This document shows positions 1-9,349 of a stretch of 64,000 bases of DNA, one piece after another; the first letter of the stretch is position 1; each line of letters begins with the position of its first letter. A model generated the notes under the pieces. It was not told the DNA's origin and did not search any database. It worked only from the letters and a program-made list of their open reading frames with translations. Location: assembly GCA_023423655.1 (NCBI GenBank), contig JAFAFE010000006.1, forward strand, positions 1 to 64,000. Reading direction: 5' to 3'. The stretch is from Pseudomonadota bacterium (GTDB lineage Bacteria; Pseudomonadota; Alphaproteobacteria; Sphingomonadales; Sphingomonadaceae). Both the position numbers and the translations under genes were made by a program.

Positions 1-181
1 GGGGAGGTGGCGCGCGCGAAGCGCGTGACGGAGGGGTTATGCGCGCCAGCGGCGCGCGCGATTGCATAAGCAATCGCTTTTACCCCTCCACCATCCGGCT
101 ACGCCGGACGGTCCCCCTCCCCGAGCACGCTCGGGGAGGAACTTTGGGTCAGGCCCAAGACAAACTCCCGCCCCCTTACCC
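1..181. repeat. Intergenic stretch of palindromic repeats
   Basis: No gene is visible. The stretch holds several short hairpins: CATCCGGC/GCCGGACGG around 101-112, CCCCGAG-cacg-CTCGGGG around 119-136, and GCGATTGC/GCAATCGC around 58-77. Such palindromes separate genes throughout sphingomonad genomes. None is followed by a T run, so I do not call a terminator. The stretch lies just beyond the stop codon of the leftward EAL gene. Confidence 0.55.
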
Positions 182-1354
182 TCACAAAAATTGCAGCAAC
201 TCATCGCTTGTCACCGCGCCCGATTTCAGGAAGCCCTGCCAATAGCGGCACCCCTGTTCGGTGAGCAAAGCAAGTTGCTCTTCGGTCTCGACCCCTTCGG
301 CCACCACGTCCAGCCGTAGCGAATGGGCCAAATCTATCACCGCCTGCACGACAATCCGTTCGCGGTCGGACCCGGCAATATCGCGCGACAGGCTGCTGTC
401 GATTTTGAGATAATCGACTGGCAGCGATTTCAGATAAGCTAGACTGGAATAGCCGGTGCCGAAATCATCGACCGCAATCCGCACGCCTGCTTCACGCAAA
501 TGCACCAGCACATCGCTTGCCTCGTCGAAATTGCGCACGAAGCTGCCCTCGGTAATTTCAAGCGTCATACGCCTGTGCGCGATGGCATGTGTGTCGAGTT
601 CAGCCAGAAACTCCGCCGAAAAGCCCGGATCGAGCAGATCTTCGGCGATGATATTAAGCGCAACGCCTATCCCCGAAAGCCGTGCGTCCCAACGCGCTAT
701 ATCGGCGCAGACCAGCGCGCGGATGCGGGCGGAAATATCCTGTTTCTTGCCGGTAAGATCGCCTGCCGCAAGCAGGCTGTTCACCCCCATCACGCCAAAT
801 TGCGGATGGTTCCACCGCGCCAGCGCCTCGGCCCCGACCAACCGGTTTGTGACGGCTTCAAATTGCGGCTGATAGAAAATGCGGATTTCATCATCGGCAA
901 GCGCACGGCCCACATCTTCGCCTGCCCGCTGCCGCTCGCTGTCGCCCGACCGCGAGCCCCAAGGCCGCGCGGACCGGCGCGCAAGGCGGATAACCGCGGC
1001 AAGCTCGCTATTGCGGAACGGCGCGGACAGGAAATGGCTGATGCCCGCTTGCTCGAACGCAGGCAGCATATCGGCGTCCACTTTGGACAGAAGCAACACC
1101 AGCGCGCCGCGCTGTTCCTTGACCTTTGGCCCGACCTGTTCAACCGCGTGCAAGGCTTCGACCGGCGCATCGCGCGCATCAATGATGAGGATCGCAGCGC
1201 CCGAGCCTTTAAAGCGGTCAACAATCGCTTCGCTGCGCCGTGCCGCGACGACGTGCGCGCCCAGTTCCTCCAGCGTCGCTGCCAGCCGGTCGCGGTGCCG
1301 GAACGACAGGAGCATCACCAAAGGCGCAAGCTGGTCGGGAATCGCAATGGACAA
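182..1354 (-). CDS. EAL-domain cyclic-di-GMP phosphodiesterase with receiver-like N-terminus
   Basis: This 390-residue protein should hydrolyse cyclic-di-GMP to pGpG in the cytoplasm. The C-terminal two thirds is an EAL domain with its metal and catalytic residues in place: AEALARW, the Asn in ALNIIAEDL, LEITEG, DDFGTGYSSL, LKID, AEGVE and the Gln of GCRYWQGF. The first ~125 residues have the alternating strand/helix look of a degenerate response-regulator receiver (LVLLLSKVDAD, FLSAPFRNSEL), so the activity may be controlled by a partner. The reading frame opens with TTG at 1354, about 11 bases after GAAAGG. No GGDEF domain is present. The input signal is unknown. Confidence 0.88.
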   Translation of the reverse strand: MSIAIPDQLAPLVMLLSFRHRDRLAATLEELGAHVVAARRSEAIVDRFKGSGAAILIIDARDAPVEALHAVEQVGPKVKEQRGALVLLLSKVDADMLPAFEQAGISHFLSAPFRNSELAAVIRLARRSARPWGSRSGDSERQRAGEDVGRALADDEIRIFYQPQFEAVTNRLVGAEALARWNHPQFGVMGVNSLLAAGDLTGKKQDISARIRALVCADIARWDARLSGIGVALNIIAEDLLDPGFSAEFLAELDTHAIAHRRMTLEITEGSFVRNFDEASDVLVHLREAGVRIAVDDFGTGYSSLAYLKSLPVDYLKIDSSLSRDIAGSDRERIVVQAVIDLAHSLRLDVVAEGVETEEQLALLTEQGCRYWQGFLKSGAVTSDELLQFL

Positions 1355-1584
1355 ACGCGCTGGACCTTTCTGTTATCGCCCGTTCCTTTACACGGGGCTT
1401 CCTTTACATAGCTTTGCACGATTACCAACAGCTTTGCGTCGCCCCTCTTGGGTGCGCTCCGATGACCGGACAGATTTGCCTTGCGCCTGCTCCCCCCGAA
1501 AGCCAATGTTGCAACCGGACGCCCCCGTTCGGACGGGAGTATATCTTCACAGGGTAAAGCCGTAATACAGGGTAGCGCGTAACA

Positions 1585-2400
1585 ATGTCTGCATCCCCCG
1601 CTCCTCCAACCCCCGCGATTCCGCCGCCTTCGGAAGCGAAATTCGCGCTGGTCGCCTCGCCGACGCCTGCCGCGCGGGCGGCTGAAAAGCAGTTGGCGCA
1701 CGCGCTCGATTGGGTGCCGGTGAATGAAGCCGATATTGTAATCGCGCTCGGCGGTGACGGTTTCATGCTGCAAACGCTGCATTCGATGCTCGATGCAGGG
1801 CAAATCAAGCCGGTGTTCGGGATGAACCTTGGCACGGTTGGTTTCCTCATGAATGAATGGCGCATCGACGGATTGCTCGACCGTATCGCCTTGGCCCGGG
1901 CTTTCACCATCCACCCACTGGTCGGCGAGATTGAAACCATGACCGGCGAGCGTCACACGCTTCCGGCGATCAATGAAATTTCGCTGCTGCGCGAAACGCG
2001 GCAGGCGGCAAAGCTGGAAATCCAGATTAATGACCGCACGATGATTCCCGAATTATCATGCGACGGGGCGCTGCTGTCGACGCCTGCCGGATCGACCGCC
2101 TATAATCTGTCCGCGCGCGGGCCCATCCTGCCGCTTGATTCGGCGATGCTGGCGCTAACGCCGATAAGCCCGTTCCGCCCCCGCCGCTGGAATGGCGCAA
2201 TCATTCCCGAACGCTCACGCGTGCGTATCAATGTGCTGGAAGCGACCAAACGCCCGGTCAGCGCGGTCGCGGACCAGCGCGAAATCCGCGATGTGCGCTC
2301 GGTTTCGATGGCGGTGGACCGCACCCGCAACCTCACCCTGCTGTTCGATCCGCACCATGCTCTCGATGATCGGATCGCGGCGGAACAATTTGTCGTTTGA
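1585..2400 (+). CDS. nadK: NAD kinase
   Basis: Phosphorylates NAD to NADP in the cytoplasm. The 271-residue product shows the family hallmarks: GGDG at residues 56-59, the NLGTVGFL segment, and the NAD-binding stretch SCDGALLSTPAGSTAYNLSA. The usual sphingomonad protein begins near KFALVASPTP, so the Pro-rich first ~18 residues may be an extension or the start may lie further in; no strong ribosome-binding site decides it. The gene stands alone, with tRNA-Asn immediately downstream on the same strand. Confidence 0.93.
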   Translation: MSASPAPPTPAIPPPSEAKFALVASPTPAARAAEKQLAHALDWVPVNEADIVIALGGDGFMLQTLHSMLDAGQIKPVFGMNLGTVGFLMNEWRIDGLLDRIALARAFTIHPLVGEIETMTGERHTLPAINEISLLRETRQAAKLEIQINDRTMIPELSCDGALLSTPAGSTAYNLSARGPILPLDSAMLALTPISPFRPRRWNGAIIPERSRVRINVLEATKRPVSAVADQREIRDVRSVSMAVDRTRNLTLLFDPHHALDDRIAAEQFVV

Positions 2401-2474
2401 GGGGCTTGCAATCCTCTCCAAAGCACGGCATAGGGCCACTTCCGAACGGATACAGGCGGTTCACCGCCACCCGT

Positions 2475-2549
2475 TCCCCGATAGCTCAGCGGTAGAGTAG
2501 GTGACTGTTAATCACTTGGCCGTAGGTTCGAATCCTACTCGGGGAGCCA
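2475..2549 (+). tRNA. tRNA-Asn (anticodon GTT)
   Basis: A full cloverleaf can be drawn: acceptor TCCCCGA (2475-2481) with TCGGGGA (2539-2545), a D-arm containing AGCTCAGCGGTAGAGT, an anticodon arm with GTT at 2507-2509, and a T-arm GTAGG-TTCGAAT-CCTAC. Discriminator G 2546 is followed by an encoded CCA at 2547-2549. A strong terminator follows. A 16-base piece of its anticodon arm recurs in inverted orientation at 33051-33066. Confidence 0.97.
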
Positions 2550-2560
2550 TCCGTTCGGAT

Positions 2561-2605
2561 AAAAAACGGCGCTGACCTTACAACAAGGTCGGCGCCGTTT
2601 TTTTT
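2561..2605 (+). terminator. Rho-independent terminator after tRNA-Asn
   Basis: A-rich flank, then a long stem (CGGCGC-TGACCTT pairing with AAGGTC-GGCGCCG around the loop ACAAC), then eight T residues ending at about 2605. It is one of the strongest terminators in the window and should end the tRNA-Asn transcript. Its A-rich left side would also let it act on the leftward small gene that ends at 2646. Confidence 0.9.
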
Positions 2606-2645
2606 ATGTGCGAATTTTGTCGGAAAATAAAAACACCGTCGCTTA

Positions 2646-2834
2646 TTAACGCCGCTGCTTGATGACTTTGGCGATGCGCGACCAGTGCCGCGCTTCACGG
2701 CTACCTTTTTCACATGCCTTGGCATTGGCAAGCGCGCGTTCCACTGCGTCGACACCGTACGCACGGATGAATTCATCGGCGTCGCGCCGATCTTTCATGA
2801 TGCGATATTTACGGTCACGCCATAAGAACAACAT
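2646..2834 (-). CDS. Small basic hypothetical protein
   Basis: A 62-residue, strongly charged protein without signal peptide or membrane segment. It reads as two helices (KDRRDADEFIRAYGVDAVERAL, and a Lys/Arg-rich tail ending IAKVIKQRR) and has good alpha-proteobacterial codon use. The first ATG (2834) and an internal ATG twelve codons later are both possible starts. It lies between tRNA-Asn and secA. I do not recognise the family; the length and composition would suit a nucleic-acid-associated or DUF-type sphingomonad protein, but no function can be assigned. Confidence 0.55.
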   Translation of the reverse strand: MLFLWRDRKYRIMKDRRDADEFIRAYGVDAVERALANAKACEKGSREARHWSRIAKVIKQRR

Positions 2835-2947
2835 GGATTAATGCGCTAAATCGGAAAAACGATAGTTACAAGTATCATTTTGTGGCACGGGCGCGGGGCA
2901 GAAATTCTCCCGCGCGCCCGTGTGATTTTTGTCACATGTTTGCTCTA

Positions 2948-5671
2948 TCAGACAGCGCCGTGGCACTGTTTATATTTGCGGCCCGACCCGCACGGGCAAG
3001 GCGCGTTGCGGCTGATCAGTTGGTCGGCATAAGGATTGTCGAGCGGCGCGGTCTGGAACGGGGCATTGCCGGGAATCCGGCCAGCCGAGCCTGCGTCGAA
3101 ATCACCGCTATTATCTTCGCCCGTCAACGGATCGAAATGGGTAGTGAGGAAATCGGGAAGTTCGGGCAAATCCTGTTCGATGAGTTCAGGCGGGCGCTCT
3201 TGGAAGTCGGCATAGGCCACAATCCGCGTCACATCCTCGCGAATATTGGACAGCATCCGTTCAAACAGGCTGAACGCTTCCTGCTTATATTCGTTGATCG
3301 GCGTTTTTTGCGCATAAGCACGCAGGAACACAACCTGACGCAGCGCATCGAGCGTCGCCAGATGCTCTTTCCAATGATGGTCGAGCGTTTGCAGCAAAAT
3401 GCTCTTTTCCGCCGAATGCCATTGGTCGGGATCAAGCGCGCCCGATTTTTGGGCGACATGCGCGTCGGCAGCGGCGAGCAGGCGTTCTTCGAAGATTTCG
3501 GGGTCAACCGCATCTTCGTCCATCCACTGGTCAATCGGCATATCAAGGTTCAGCACCTCGACGACGCGCTGTTTGAGGCCGGCCACATCCCAATGTTCGG
3601 GATAGCTTCCCGGCGGGCAGGCATCGCCGACAATCGCATTCACCGTTTCGGCGCGCATATCGGTCAGCACATCATCGACCGTATCCGCATCCATAATATC
3701 TTCGCGCTGTTCATAAATGACCTTGCGCTGGTCATTCATCACGTCATCATATTCGACGACCTGTTTACGCACATCATAGTTGCGCGCTTCAACCTTTTTC
3801 TGGGCGGTTTCAATGGCCTTGGAGAGCCATTTGGAGCCAATCGCCTCGCCATCTTCCAGATTGCTGTTCATCATTTTGGCGAACAAGGTGTCGGGGCCGA
3901 AGATGCGGAGAAGATCATCTTCAAGGCTCAGATAAAAGCGCGACAGGCCGGGGTCGCCCTGACGGCCCGAACGGCCACGAAGCTGGTTGTCGATGCGGCG
4001 GCTTTCATGGCGTTCGGTGCCGAGCACAAAAAGCCCGCCAACCTGTTTGACATGCTCGCGTTCGGCGACGATTTCACCGCGGATGCGCTCGATGGCGGCA
4101 TCACGTTCCGGACCTTCAGGCATATCGGCCAGTTCATCACCGACACGGAATTCAAGGTTACCGCCAAGCTGGATGTCGGTGCCGCGCCCTGCCATATTGG
4201 TGGCAATCGTCACCGCGCCAAGGCGGCCCGCCTGCGCCACAATATGCGCTTCGCTTTCGTGCATCCGCGCGTTCAGCACATTATGCTGAACCTGCTCTTT
4301 GTTAAGGAAATCCGACAGCAATTCCGATTTTTCAATCGACACGGTGCCGACCAGCACCGGTTGTCCGGTATCGGCCTTTTCCTTGATGGCCTTTGCGATG
4401 GCCGCAAATTTATCCATCGTATTTTTATAAAATTGGTCATCCTCGTCGATGCGCTGTACCGGCAGGTTGGTCGGGATGGTGACGACATTCATCTTGTAAA
4501 TATCGTAAAATTCCGCCGCTTCTGTCGCCGCCGTACCGGTCATGCCGCCCAGCTTGGGATACATACGGAAATAATTCTGGAAAGTGACCGATGCGAGCGT
4601 CTGGTTTTCCGGCTCGATCTTGACCGCTTCCTTGGCTTCGACCGCCTGGTGGAGACCGTCCGACCAGCGGCGGCCATCCATCATACGCCCGGTAAATTCG
4701 TCGATGATGACCACCTTGTCATCCTTGACGATATAGTCGATGTCGCGCTTGAACATGATATTGGCGCGCAGCGCATTGTTCACATGGTGGACGACCTGTG
4801 TATTTTCAAAATCATACAGGTTTGAGCCTTCCAAAAGGCCCGCTTGCTCCAGCAACCGCTCGACATTTTCCTGACCTTCTTCGGTCAAGGTCACGGTCTT
4901 TTGCTTTTCATCCTTTTCATAATCGCCCTCGACAAGCTGGCGGACAATCTGGTCGACCGCGACATACATTTCCGATTTATCATCGGTCGGGCCGGAAATG
5001 ATGAGCGGGGTGCGCGCTTCGTCGATGAGAATCGAATCGACTTCATCGACAATCGCGAAATTGAACGGCCGTTGGACCATCTGGTCGCGGCTATATTTCA
5101 TATTGTCGCGCAGATAATCGAAACCCAGTTCGTTATTGGTCGCATAAGTAATGTCGGCATTATAGGCTTCGCGCCGTTCAAATTCGTTGAGATTGGGGAC
5201 GATAACGCCCGTGGTCAGGCCAAGGAAACGATAGACCTGCCCCATCCAGTCGCAGTCGCGCTTGGCGAGATAGTCGTTGACGGTCACGACATGAACACCC
5301 TTGCCTTCAATCGCGTTCAAATAGGTGGCGAGCGTTGCGACCAGCGTTTTACCTTCACCCGTCCGCATTTCCGCGATTTCACCGCGGTGGAGCACGATAC
5401 CGCCGATCATCTGCACATCATAATGGCGCTGGCCGAGCGTGCGCTTGGCCGCTTCGCGCACGGTAGCGAAAGCTTCGGGGAGAATATCGTCAAGCGTCTG
5501 CCCGCTGGCGAGCCGCTCGCGGAAAAGGGCGGTTTGCCCCGTCAATTCCTCATCGGACATGGCCGAGATGGCGGGTTCGTAAGAGGCGATTTTCTGGACA
5601 ATTTTGCCCAGCGATTTGACATAACGTTCGTTCGACGAACCGAAAATGGATTTGGCAAGCCCTGCGAGCAT
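2948..5671 (-). CDS. secA: Protein translocase ATPase SecA
   Basis: ATP-driven motor that pushes preproteins through SecYEG. The 907 residues carry the full family architecture: Walker A MRTGEGKT near residue 105, the DEVDS Walker B region, the preprotein cross-linking and wing/scaffold regions, [10 protein letters not shown] of helicase motif VI, and a C-terminal zinc finger [13 protein letters not shown] that binds SecB and phospholipid. The frame remains open 19 codons further upstream, but the ATG at 5671 gives the standard [10 protein letters not shown] start and follows AGGGAA at an 11-base distance. Long antisense open frames opposite it are shadows. Confidence 0.97.
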   Translation of the reverse strand: MLAGLAKSIFGSSNERYVKSLGKIVQKIASYEPAISAMSDEELTGQTALFRERLASGQTLDDILPEAFATVREAAKRTLGQRHYDVQMIGGIVLHRGEIAEMRTGEGKTLVATLATYLNAIEGKGVHVVTVNDYLAKRDCDWMGQVYRFLGLTTGVIVPNLNEFERREAYNADITYATNNELGFDYLRDNMKYSRDQMVQRPFNFAIVDEVDSILIDEARTPLIISGPTDDKSEMYVAVDQIVRQLVEGDYEKDEKQKTVTLTEEGQENVERLLEQAGLLEGSNLYDFENTQVVHHVNNALRANIMFKRDIDYIVKDDKVVIIDEFTGRMMDGRRWSDGLHQAVEAKEAVKIEPENQTLASVTFQNYFRMYPKLGGMTGTAATEAAEFYDIYKMNVVTIPTNLPVQRIDEDDQFYKNTMDKFAAIAKAIKEKADTGQPVLVGTVSIEKSELLSDFLNKEQVQHNVLNARMHESEAHIVAQAGRLGAVTIATNMAGRGTDIQLGGNLEFRVGDELADMPEGPERDAAIERIRGEIVAEREHVKQVGGLFVLGTERHESRRIDNQLRGRSGRQGDPGLSRFYLSLEDDLLRIFGPDTLFAKMMNSNLEDGEAIGSKWLSKAIETAQKKVEARNYDVRKQVVEYDDVMNDQRKVIYEQREDIMDADTVDDVLTDMRAETVNAIVGDACPPGSYPEHWDVAGLKQRVVEVLNLDMPIDQWMDEDAVDPEIFEERLLAAADAHVAQKSGALDPDQWHSAEKSILLQTLDHHWKEHLATLDALRQVVFLRAYAQKTPINEYKQEAFSLFERMLSNIREDVTRIVAYADFQERPPELIEQDLPELPDFLTTHFDPLTGEDNSGDFDAGSAGRIPGNAPFQTAPLDNPYADQLISRNAPCPCGSGRKYKQCHGAV

Positions 5672-5832
5672 GGCGAAAAATTCCCTGTAAAGCATAAGGC
5701 GGCACTTGGCTGTGGCCGCTTGGATCAATCAAAAATGGTGGAAGCGGAACGCGATTGGTCCCGACCAGGCGCATGGGCGATACCGCACGCGCAGCGGGGC
5801 AGCCTTCGGCTACCCTTGCAAATTCAGTGATC

Positions 5833-6099
5833 TTATTCGCGCAAACGGTCGGCGCGGCTATAGCCCGGCGCTACCGGCAGCGAAAAAGGATGGAACACCG
5901 CCACCAGATTGGCGCGCATATTCCATTTGGGGCGGATTGCGAGCGCCTGTGCGCGCTCCTGCTGGCCTGCTTGTTGCAGCGCCTGCACACTTTCCAGCAC
6001 ACGCGCATAGGAGGTTTCCGCCGCAGCAGGCGACGCCTCGGCGCTTTGCGCACCGACCACGCCCGTCAAGAGCGCGACAAGGTAAAGAAACAGCTTCAT
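5833..6099 (-). CDS. Small exported hypothetical protein
   Basis: An 88-residue protein starting MKLFLYLVALLTGVVGAQS, a clear signal peptide with likely cleavage after an Ala-X-Ala-like site near residue 20. The mature part is short and helical (ETSYARVLESVQALQQAGQ), then ends PVAPGYSRADRLRE. The ATG at 6099 is preferred over upstream in-frame starts because it opens the signal sequence. It lies about 160 bases upstream of secA on the same strand. No family recognised. Confidence 0.6.
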   Translation of the reverse strand: MKLFLYLVALLTGVVGAQSAEASPAAAETSYARVLESVQALQQAGQQERAQALAIRPKWNMRANLVAVFHPFSLPVAPGYSRADRLRE

Positions 6100-6185
6100 G
6101 GACGTATGTTTTTCCACAAGGCGCGGAGATAGGGATGATTGGTTAAAAAGTCTATCCCTCCCGCCTGAAACTCTCAAAGGAAACG

Positions 6186-6791
6186 TTAATTTTCTGACAA
6201 GGGCTTGCGGGTGAGGTTTGTGCGCACTTCAACCTCCGTGCGTACCCGTTGGCCCGCGGCATTGATCATCGGCGTGCCTCGCTCGCGGAAACCGCTGGGA
6301 CAACGATTGAAGGCAGGCATATTCTTGCCGTCTTGCGTTACAGCTATACGGCAATCGGAAACACTCCCATCTTTTTCAATGACAAGACGTAAAGTCGTGA
6401 CCTTGGTGGAAACTCCTGCCTGCGTAGCGTCAACTGCACTCCCATTTTGTGGCTGGGGTATCCGCCAGCGGATCCAACGTGTGAAAGTGGCGTTAGTTGG
6501 CCTACCCTCTTTGTCGAGCGCAGGCTTGAACCGGGCACGCTCGCGGATCAACAGGCAGGCCGCCATATTGAGTGCTTCGCTTTCACCTTTGGCGGAGCAA
6601 CTTTCTACCTTTCCCTCGCCATTCACTGCGAGCGTAACTTGCGACGTACCCTCTTCATTATTCGCCAGCGCATCCGCAGGATAATCGCTCGTCAAGACCC
6701 ACTCCGCTGGATTAGTAATGGGTTCGGCTGATCGCGACCTATCGACGGTATTCGCCTGCATCGCTAGCATCAGCAAGATCGACATTGGCAA
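6186..6791 (-). CDS. TonB C-terminal-domain-like periplasmic protein
   Basis: A 201-residue protein with a short hydrophobic N-terminus (MPMSILLMLAMQA). Residues ~30-110 match the TonB C-terminal fold pattern: SDYPADALANNEEG, then alternating strands TSQVTLAVNGEGKVESCS, a helix with paired Cys, and the closing strand RFKPALDKEG. A second, weaker copy of the strand pattern follows (TTLRLVIEKDGSVSDCRI). Sphingomonads carry many such TonB-family orphans, usually without the proline-rich spacer of real TonB, as here. A role in energising receptors is not established. Confidence 0.72.
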   Translation of the reverse strand: MPMSILLMLAMQANTVDRSRSAEPITNPAEWVLTSDYPADALANNEEGTSQVTLAVNGEGKVESCSAKGESEALNMAACLLIRERARFKPALDKEGRPTNATFTRWIRWRIPQPQNGSAVDATQAGVSTKVTTLRLVIEKDGSVSDCRIAVTQDGKNMPAFNRCPSGFRERGTPMINAAGQRVRTEVEVRTNLTRKPLSEN

Positions 6792-6836
6792 TTCTCCTCC
6801 CCTGTGTAAAAGCGCCTACATCAATAACCTGACCAT

Positions 6837-8075
6837 ATGGACGCGGCAATGACCGATAAATCCCCTCTCGCCCCGGCTTCTTTCCCTGAGCTTCCCGAAA
6901 TTTCAGGCGTTACGCTACGCACGCGGCGCGCAGGCTATAAGGCGTGGGAACGGCATGACCTCACCTTTGTGACACTCGACGAAGGCACGGCGGTTGCAGG
7001 CGTGACGACGCAAAGCAAATGCCCCTCGCCCGAAGTCGAACTGTGCCGCGAGCATGTGAAGGATGGCAAAGCGCGGGCGTTGGTTGTCAATGCGGGCAAT
7101 AGCAATGCCTTTACCGGTAGCCGGGGCCGGACGGCGGTCGATGCGATTGTCGATAAGGTTGCGGGCACATTGGGCTGCGCGCGCGAAGAGGTGTTTGTCT
7201 CCTCCACCGGCGTCATCGGGGTGCCGCTTCCCGCCGACAAGGCCGAGGCCGCGCTGGACGGTGTATTGGATGCCGAAACTTGCTCCTGGGAGCAAGCCGC
7301 CGCGACCATCATGACCACCGACACGTTCCCCAAGGCCGCTTATGCCAGCGCAGTCATCGGGGGCACCCGCGTCAATCTGGTCGGCATCGTCAAAGGCTCC
7401 GGCATGATCGCGCCCGATATGGCGACAATGCTCGGCTATATTTTCACCGATGCCGAAGTCGCGCCCGAATTTTTGCAGGAAATGCTCGCGCAAGCGAACC
7501 GGAACAGCTTCTCCTGCATCACCGTCGATAGCGATACATCGACCAGCGACACCGTGCTGCTTTTCGCGACCGGTAAGGCGGGCAACCACCGCATTTCCGG
7601 CTATCATTCGGACGGCGCGGATGCGTTCCAGGCGGCGCTTGACCAAGTGTGTCTGGAGCTTGCCCAGCTTGTCGTGCGCGATGGCGAAGGCGCGACCAAA
7701 TTTATCAGCGTTGCGGTCGAAGGCGCACAAAGCAACGAAAGCGCCCATAAAATCGCGCTGTCCATCGCCAATTCCCCGCTCGTCAAAACCGCGATTGCGG
7801 GCGAGGATGCGAATTGGGGCCGCGTCGTTATGGCGGTCGGAAAAGCCGGTGAACCCGCCGACCGCGACCGGCTTTCAATCCGTTTCGGCAATACAATTGT
7901 GGCCGAAGGCGGGATGGTCGTCGAAGGCTATGACGAAGGTCCGGTAGCCGCGCATCTCAAAGGCAAAGAGGTCGATATCGGCGTCGATCTCGGCCTTGGC
8001 GAAGGCCGCGCGACCGTGTGGACCTGCGACCTCACCCACGGCTATATCAGCATCAATGCGGATTACCGGAGCTGA
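6837..8075 (+). CDS. argJ: Bifunctional ornithine acetyltransferase / N-acetylglutamate synthase ArgJ
   Basis: Transfers the acetyl group from N-acetylornithine to glutamate, and in bifunctional forms also makes N-acetylglutamate from acetyl-CoA, in arginine biosynthesis. ArgJ cleaves itself before a conserved Thr; the site MATMLGY is present, with the nucleophile at Thr197, after the glycine-rich KGSGMIAPD. The 412-residue length fits the family. ATG 6837 or ATG 6849 (MTDKSP) could be the start; neither has a strong ribosome-binding site. The gene stands alone. Confidence 0.94.
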   Translation: MDAAMTDKSPLAPASFPELPEISGVTLRTRRAGYKAWERHDLTFVTLDEGTAVAGVTTQSKCPSPEVELCREHVKDGKARALVVNAGNSNAFTGSRGRTAVDAIVDKVAGTLGCAREEVFVSSTGVIGVPLPADKAEAALDGVLDAETCSWEQAAATIMTTDTFPKAAYASAVIGGTRVNLVGIVKGSGMIAPDMATMLGYIFTDAEVAPEFLQEMLAQANRNSFSCITVDSDTSTSDTVLLFATGKAGNHRISGYHSDGADAFQAALDQVCLELAQLVVRDGEGATKFISVAVEGAQSNESAHKIALSIANSPLVKTAIAGEDANWGRVVMAVGKAGEPADRDRLSIRFGNTIVAEGGMVVEGYDEGPVAAHLKGKEVDIGVDLGLGEGRATVWTCDLTHGYISINADYRS

Positions 8076-8204
8076 ACATATCCCGTTCTTCTAATCCGTA
8101 TTTTACTATTGGTTATTCAAAATGGTACGGACAAGAGTTGACAATATTTCAAAATAGGTAAATCCCTTTGACGTTGCCATCTTGGCATCAATGAGGGGGA
8201 CTTT

Positions 8205-8891
8205 ATGAAATATAGCTATTTGCCGTTCGCGCTGGCGCTCGCCAGTGCGACATCTGTTGCCGCACAAACCGCAGAACCGGCCACGGTTCCGGTGCCTGCA
8301 TCGCGGCCGACAGCACCACAAACCGCGATGATTGTCAGCACATCGACCGACAATGTCTTGCGAGTCGGCACGCCTATCGCCTTGAAGGTGAACGAGGGCC
8401 TCACCACCGAGGGCAAGAAATTGCGCGCGGGCGCACGGTTCAATCTTGAAACCGCCGAAGCGATTACGCTGAATGGCATGACCGTCATTCCGGCGGGCAG
8501 CCCGGCAGTCGGCGAAGTCACCGATGTGCGCAACAAGGGCATGTGGGGCAAATCGGGCAAGATCAACGCGCGCATCCTGTATGTCCGCGTCGGCGACCGC
8601 CAGATCCGCCTCAGCGGCCAGATTGACGACAAGGGCGTTACCGGCACCGCAGGTGTGGTCGGCGCGGTCGCGCTCCTTCCGGTTGCAGGCTTCTTCATGA
8701 CCGGCACCAGTGCGCGTATTCCGGTGGGAACGCCCGTCAAAGCCTTTCTGGACGAAGATTTGACGATTGCCGCGCCCGCCCGCACCGAAATTACACCGGT
8801 TGCCCCGGTGCCGCTTACACCCGCGGCCGCTCCCGCAACGCCGGTCACGACCACACCGGCATCGGTGCAAAAGGGCGTAATCATCCAATAA
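8205..8891 (+). CDS. Exported hypothetical protein with Pro/Ala/Thr-rich tail
   Basis: A 228-residue protein with a signal peptide ending SVAAQ near residue 21. Residues 45-160 form a beta-rich core with VGTPIALKVNEGL, VIPAGSPAVGEVTDV and GDRQIRLSGQ; the pattern 'too-strong constant replaced by a variable setting' of such proteins is reminiscent of conjugation/TraB-like or barrel-lipoprotein folds, but I do not recognise a named family. A Gly/Ala-rich hydrophobic stretch (GTAGVVGAVALLPVAGFF) lies at about 147-165 and could be membrane-associated. The C-terminus is low-complexity Pro/Ala/Thr. AGGGGGA lies upstream of the ATG. A bidirectional terminator follows. Confidence 0.6.
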   Translation: MKYSYLPFALALASATSVAAQTAEPATVPVPASRPTAPQTAMIVSTSTDNVLRVGTPIALKVNEGLTTEGKKLRAGARFNLETAEAITLNGMTVIPAGSPAVGEVTDVRNKGMWGKSGKINARILYVRVGDRQIRLSGQIDDKGVTGTAGVVGAVALLPVAGFFMTGTSARIPVGTPVKAFLDEDLTIAAPARTEITPVAPVPLTPAAAPATPVTTTPASVQKGVIIQ

Positions 8892-8899
8892 TTCGCATA

Positions 8900-8926
8900 A
8901 AAAAGGGGAGCCTCGCTCCCCTTTTT
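8900..8926. terminator. Bidirectional terminator between converging genes
   Basis: AAAAGGGGAGC-ctc-GCTCCCCTTTTT: an 11-base stem with an A run before it and a T run after it, so it can stop transcription from both sides. It sits between the rightward secreted-protein gene and leftward trxA. Confidence 0.9.
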
Positions 8927-8954
8927 CTTACACGGTTCTAGCGGCTAAACCGGC

Positions 8955-9275
8955 TTATAATTCGCCTTCGAGCCAGCCTTTGAGCGCGCTTTTGGGAGCG
9001 GCGCCGACTTTTGTTGCGACCGGTTGGCCGCCTTTGAACAGGATCATGGTCGGGATGCCGCGTACGCCATATTGGGTCGGTGCGTCGGGATTTTCGTCAA
9101 TGTTAAGCTTGGCGATGGTGACTTTTTCGCCCAGTTCGTCGGACATTTCTTCCAAAGCCGGGCCGATCATCTTGCACGGACCGCACCATTCGGCCCAGAA
9201 ATCGACAAGAACGGGCTTGTCGCTATTGATAACATCGGCGGAAAAGCTCGCATCGGTGACGGCTTTGGTGGGCAT
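8955..9275 (-). CDS. trxA: Thioredoxin
   Basis: A 106-residue cytoplasmic disulfide reductant. The active site [10 protein letters not shown] has Cys31 and Cys34, and the cis-proline loop RGIPT is present. It lies 74 bases after addA on the same strand and may be the last gene of the divL-tsaE-amgK-murU-addBA transcript or have its own promoter in that gap. Terminated by the hairpin at 8900-8926. Confidence 0.96.
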   Translation of the reverse strand: MPTKAVTDASFSADVINSDKPVLVDFWAEWCGPCKMIGPALEEMSDELGEKVTIAKLNIDENPDAPTQYGVRGIPTMILFKGGQPVATKVGAAPKSALKGWLEGEL

Positions 9276-9349
9276 GAAACGACTCCTGAAATAGTTGGTT
9301 GCACAAATAGGTAGGGTGTCGCGCGCGGATGCTCAAGGCCCTGACGCGG

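Noticed and set aside
2882..4825. A 647-codon open frame antisense to secA
   Set aside because: It lies wholly opposite secA in the complementary codon phase, with composition (His/Phe/Ile/Arg-rich) typical of antisense of high-GC genes, and no family signature.
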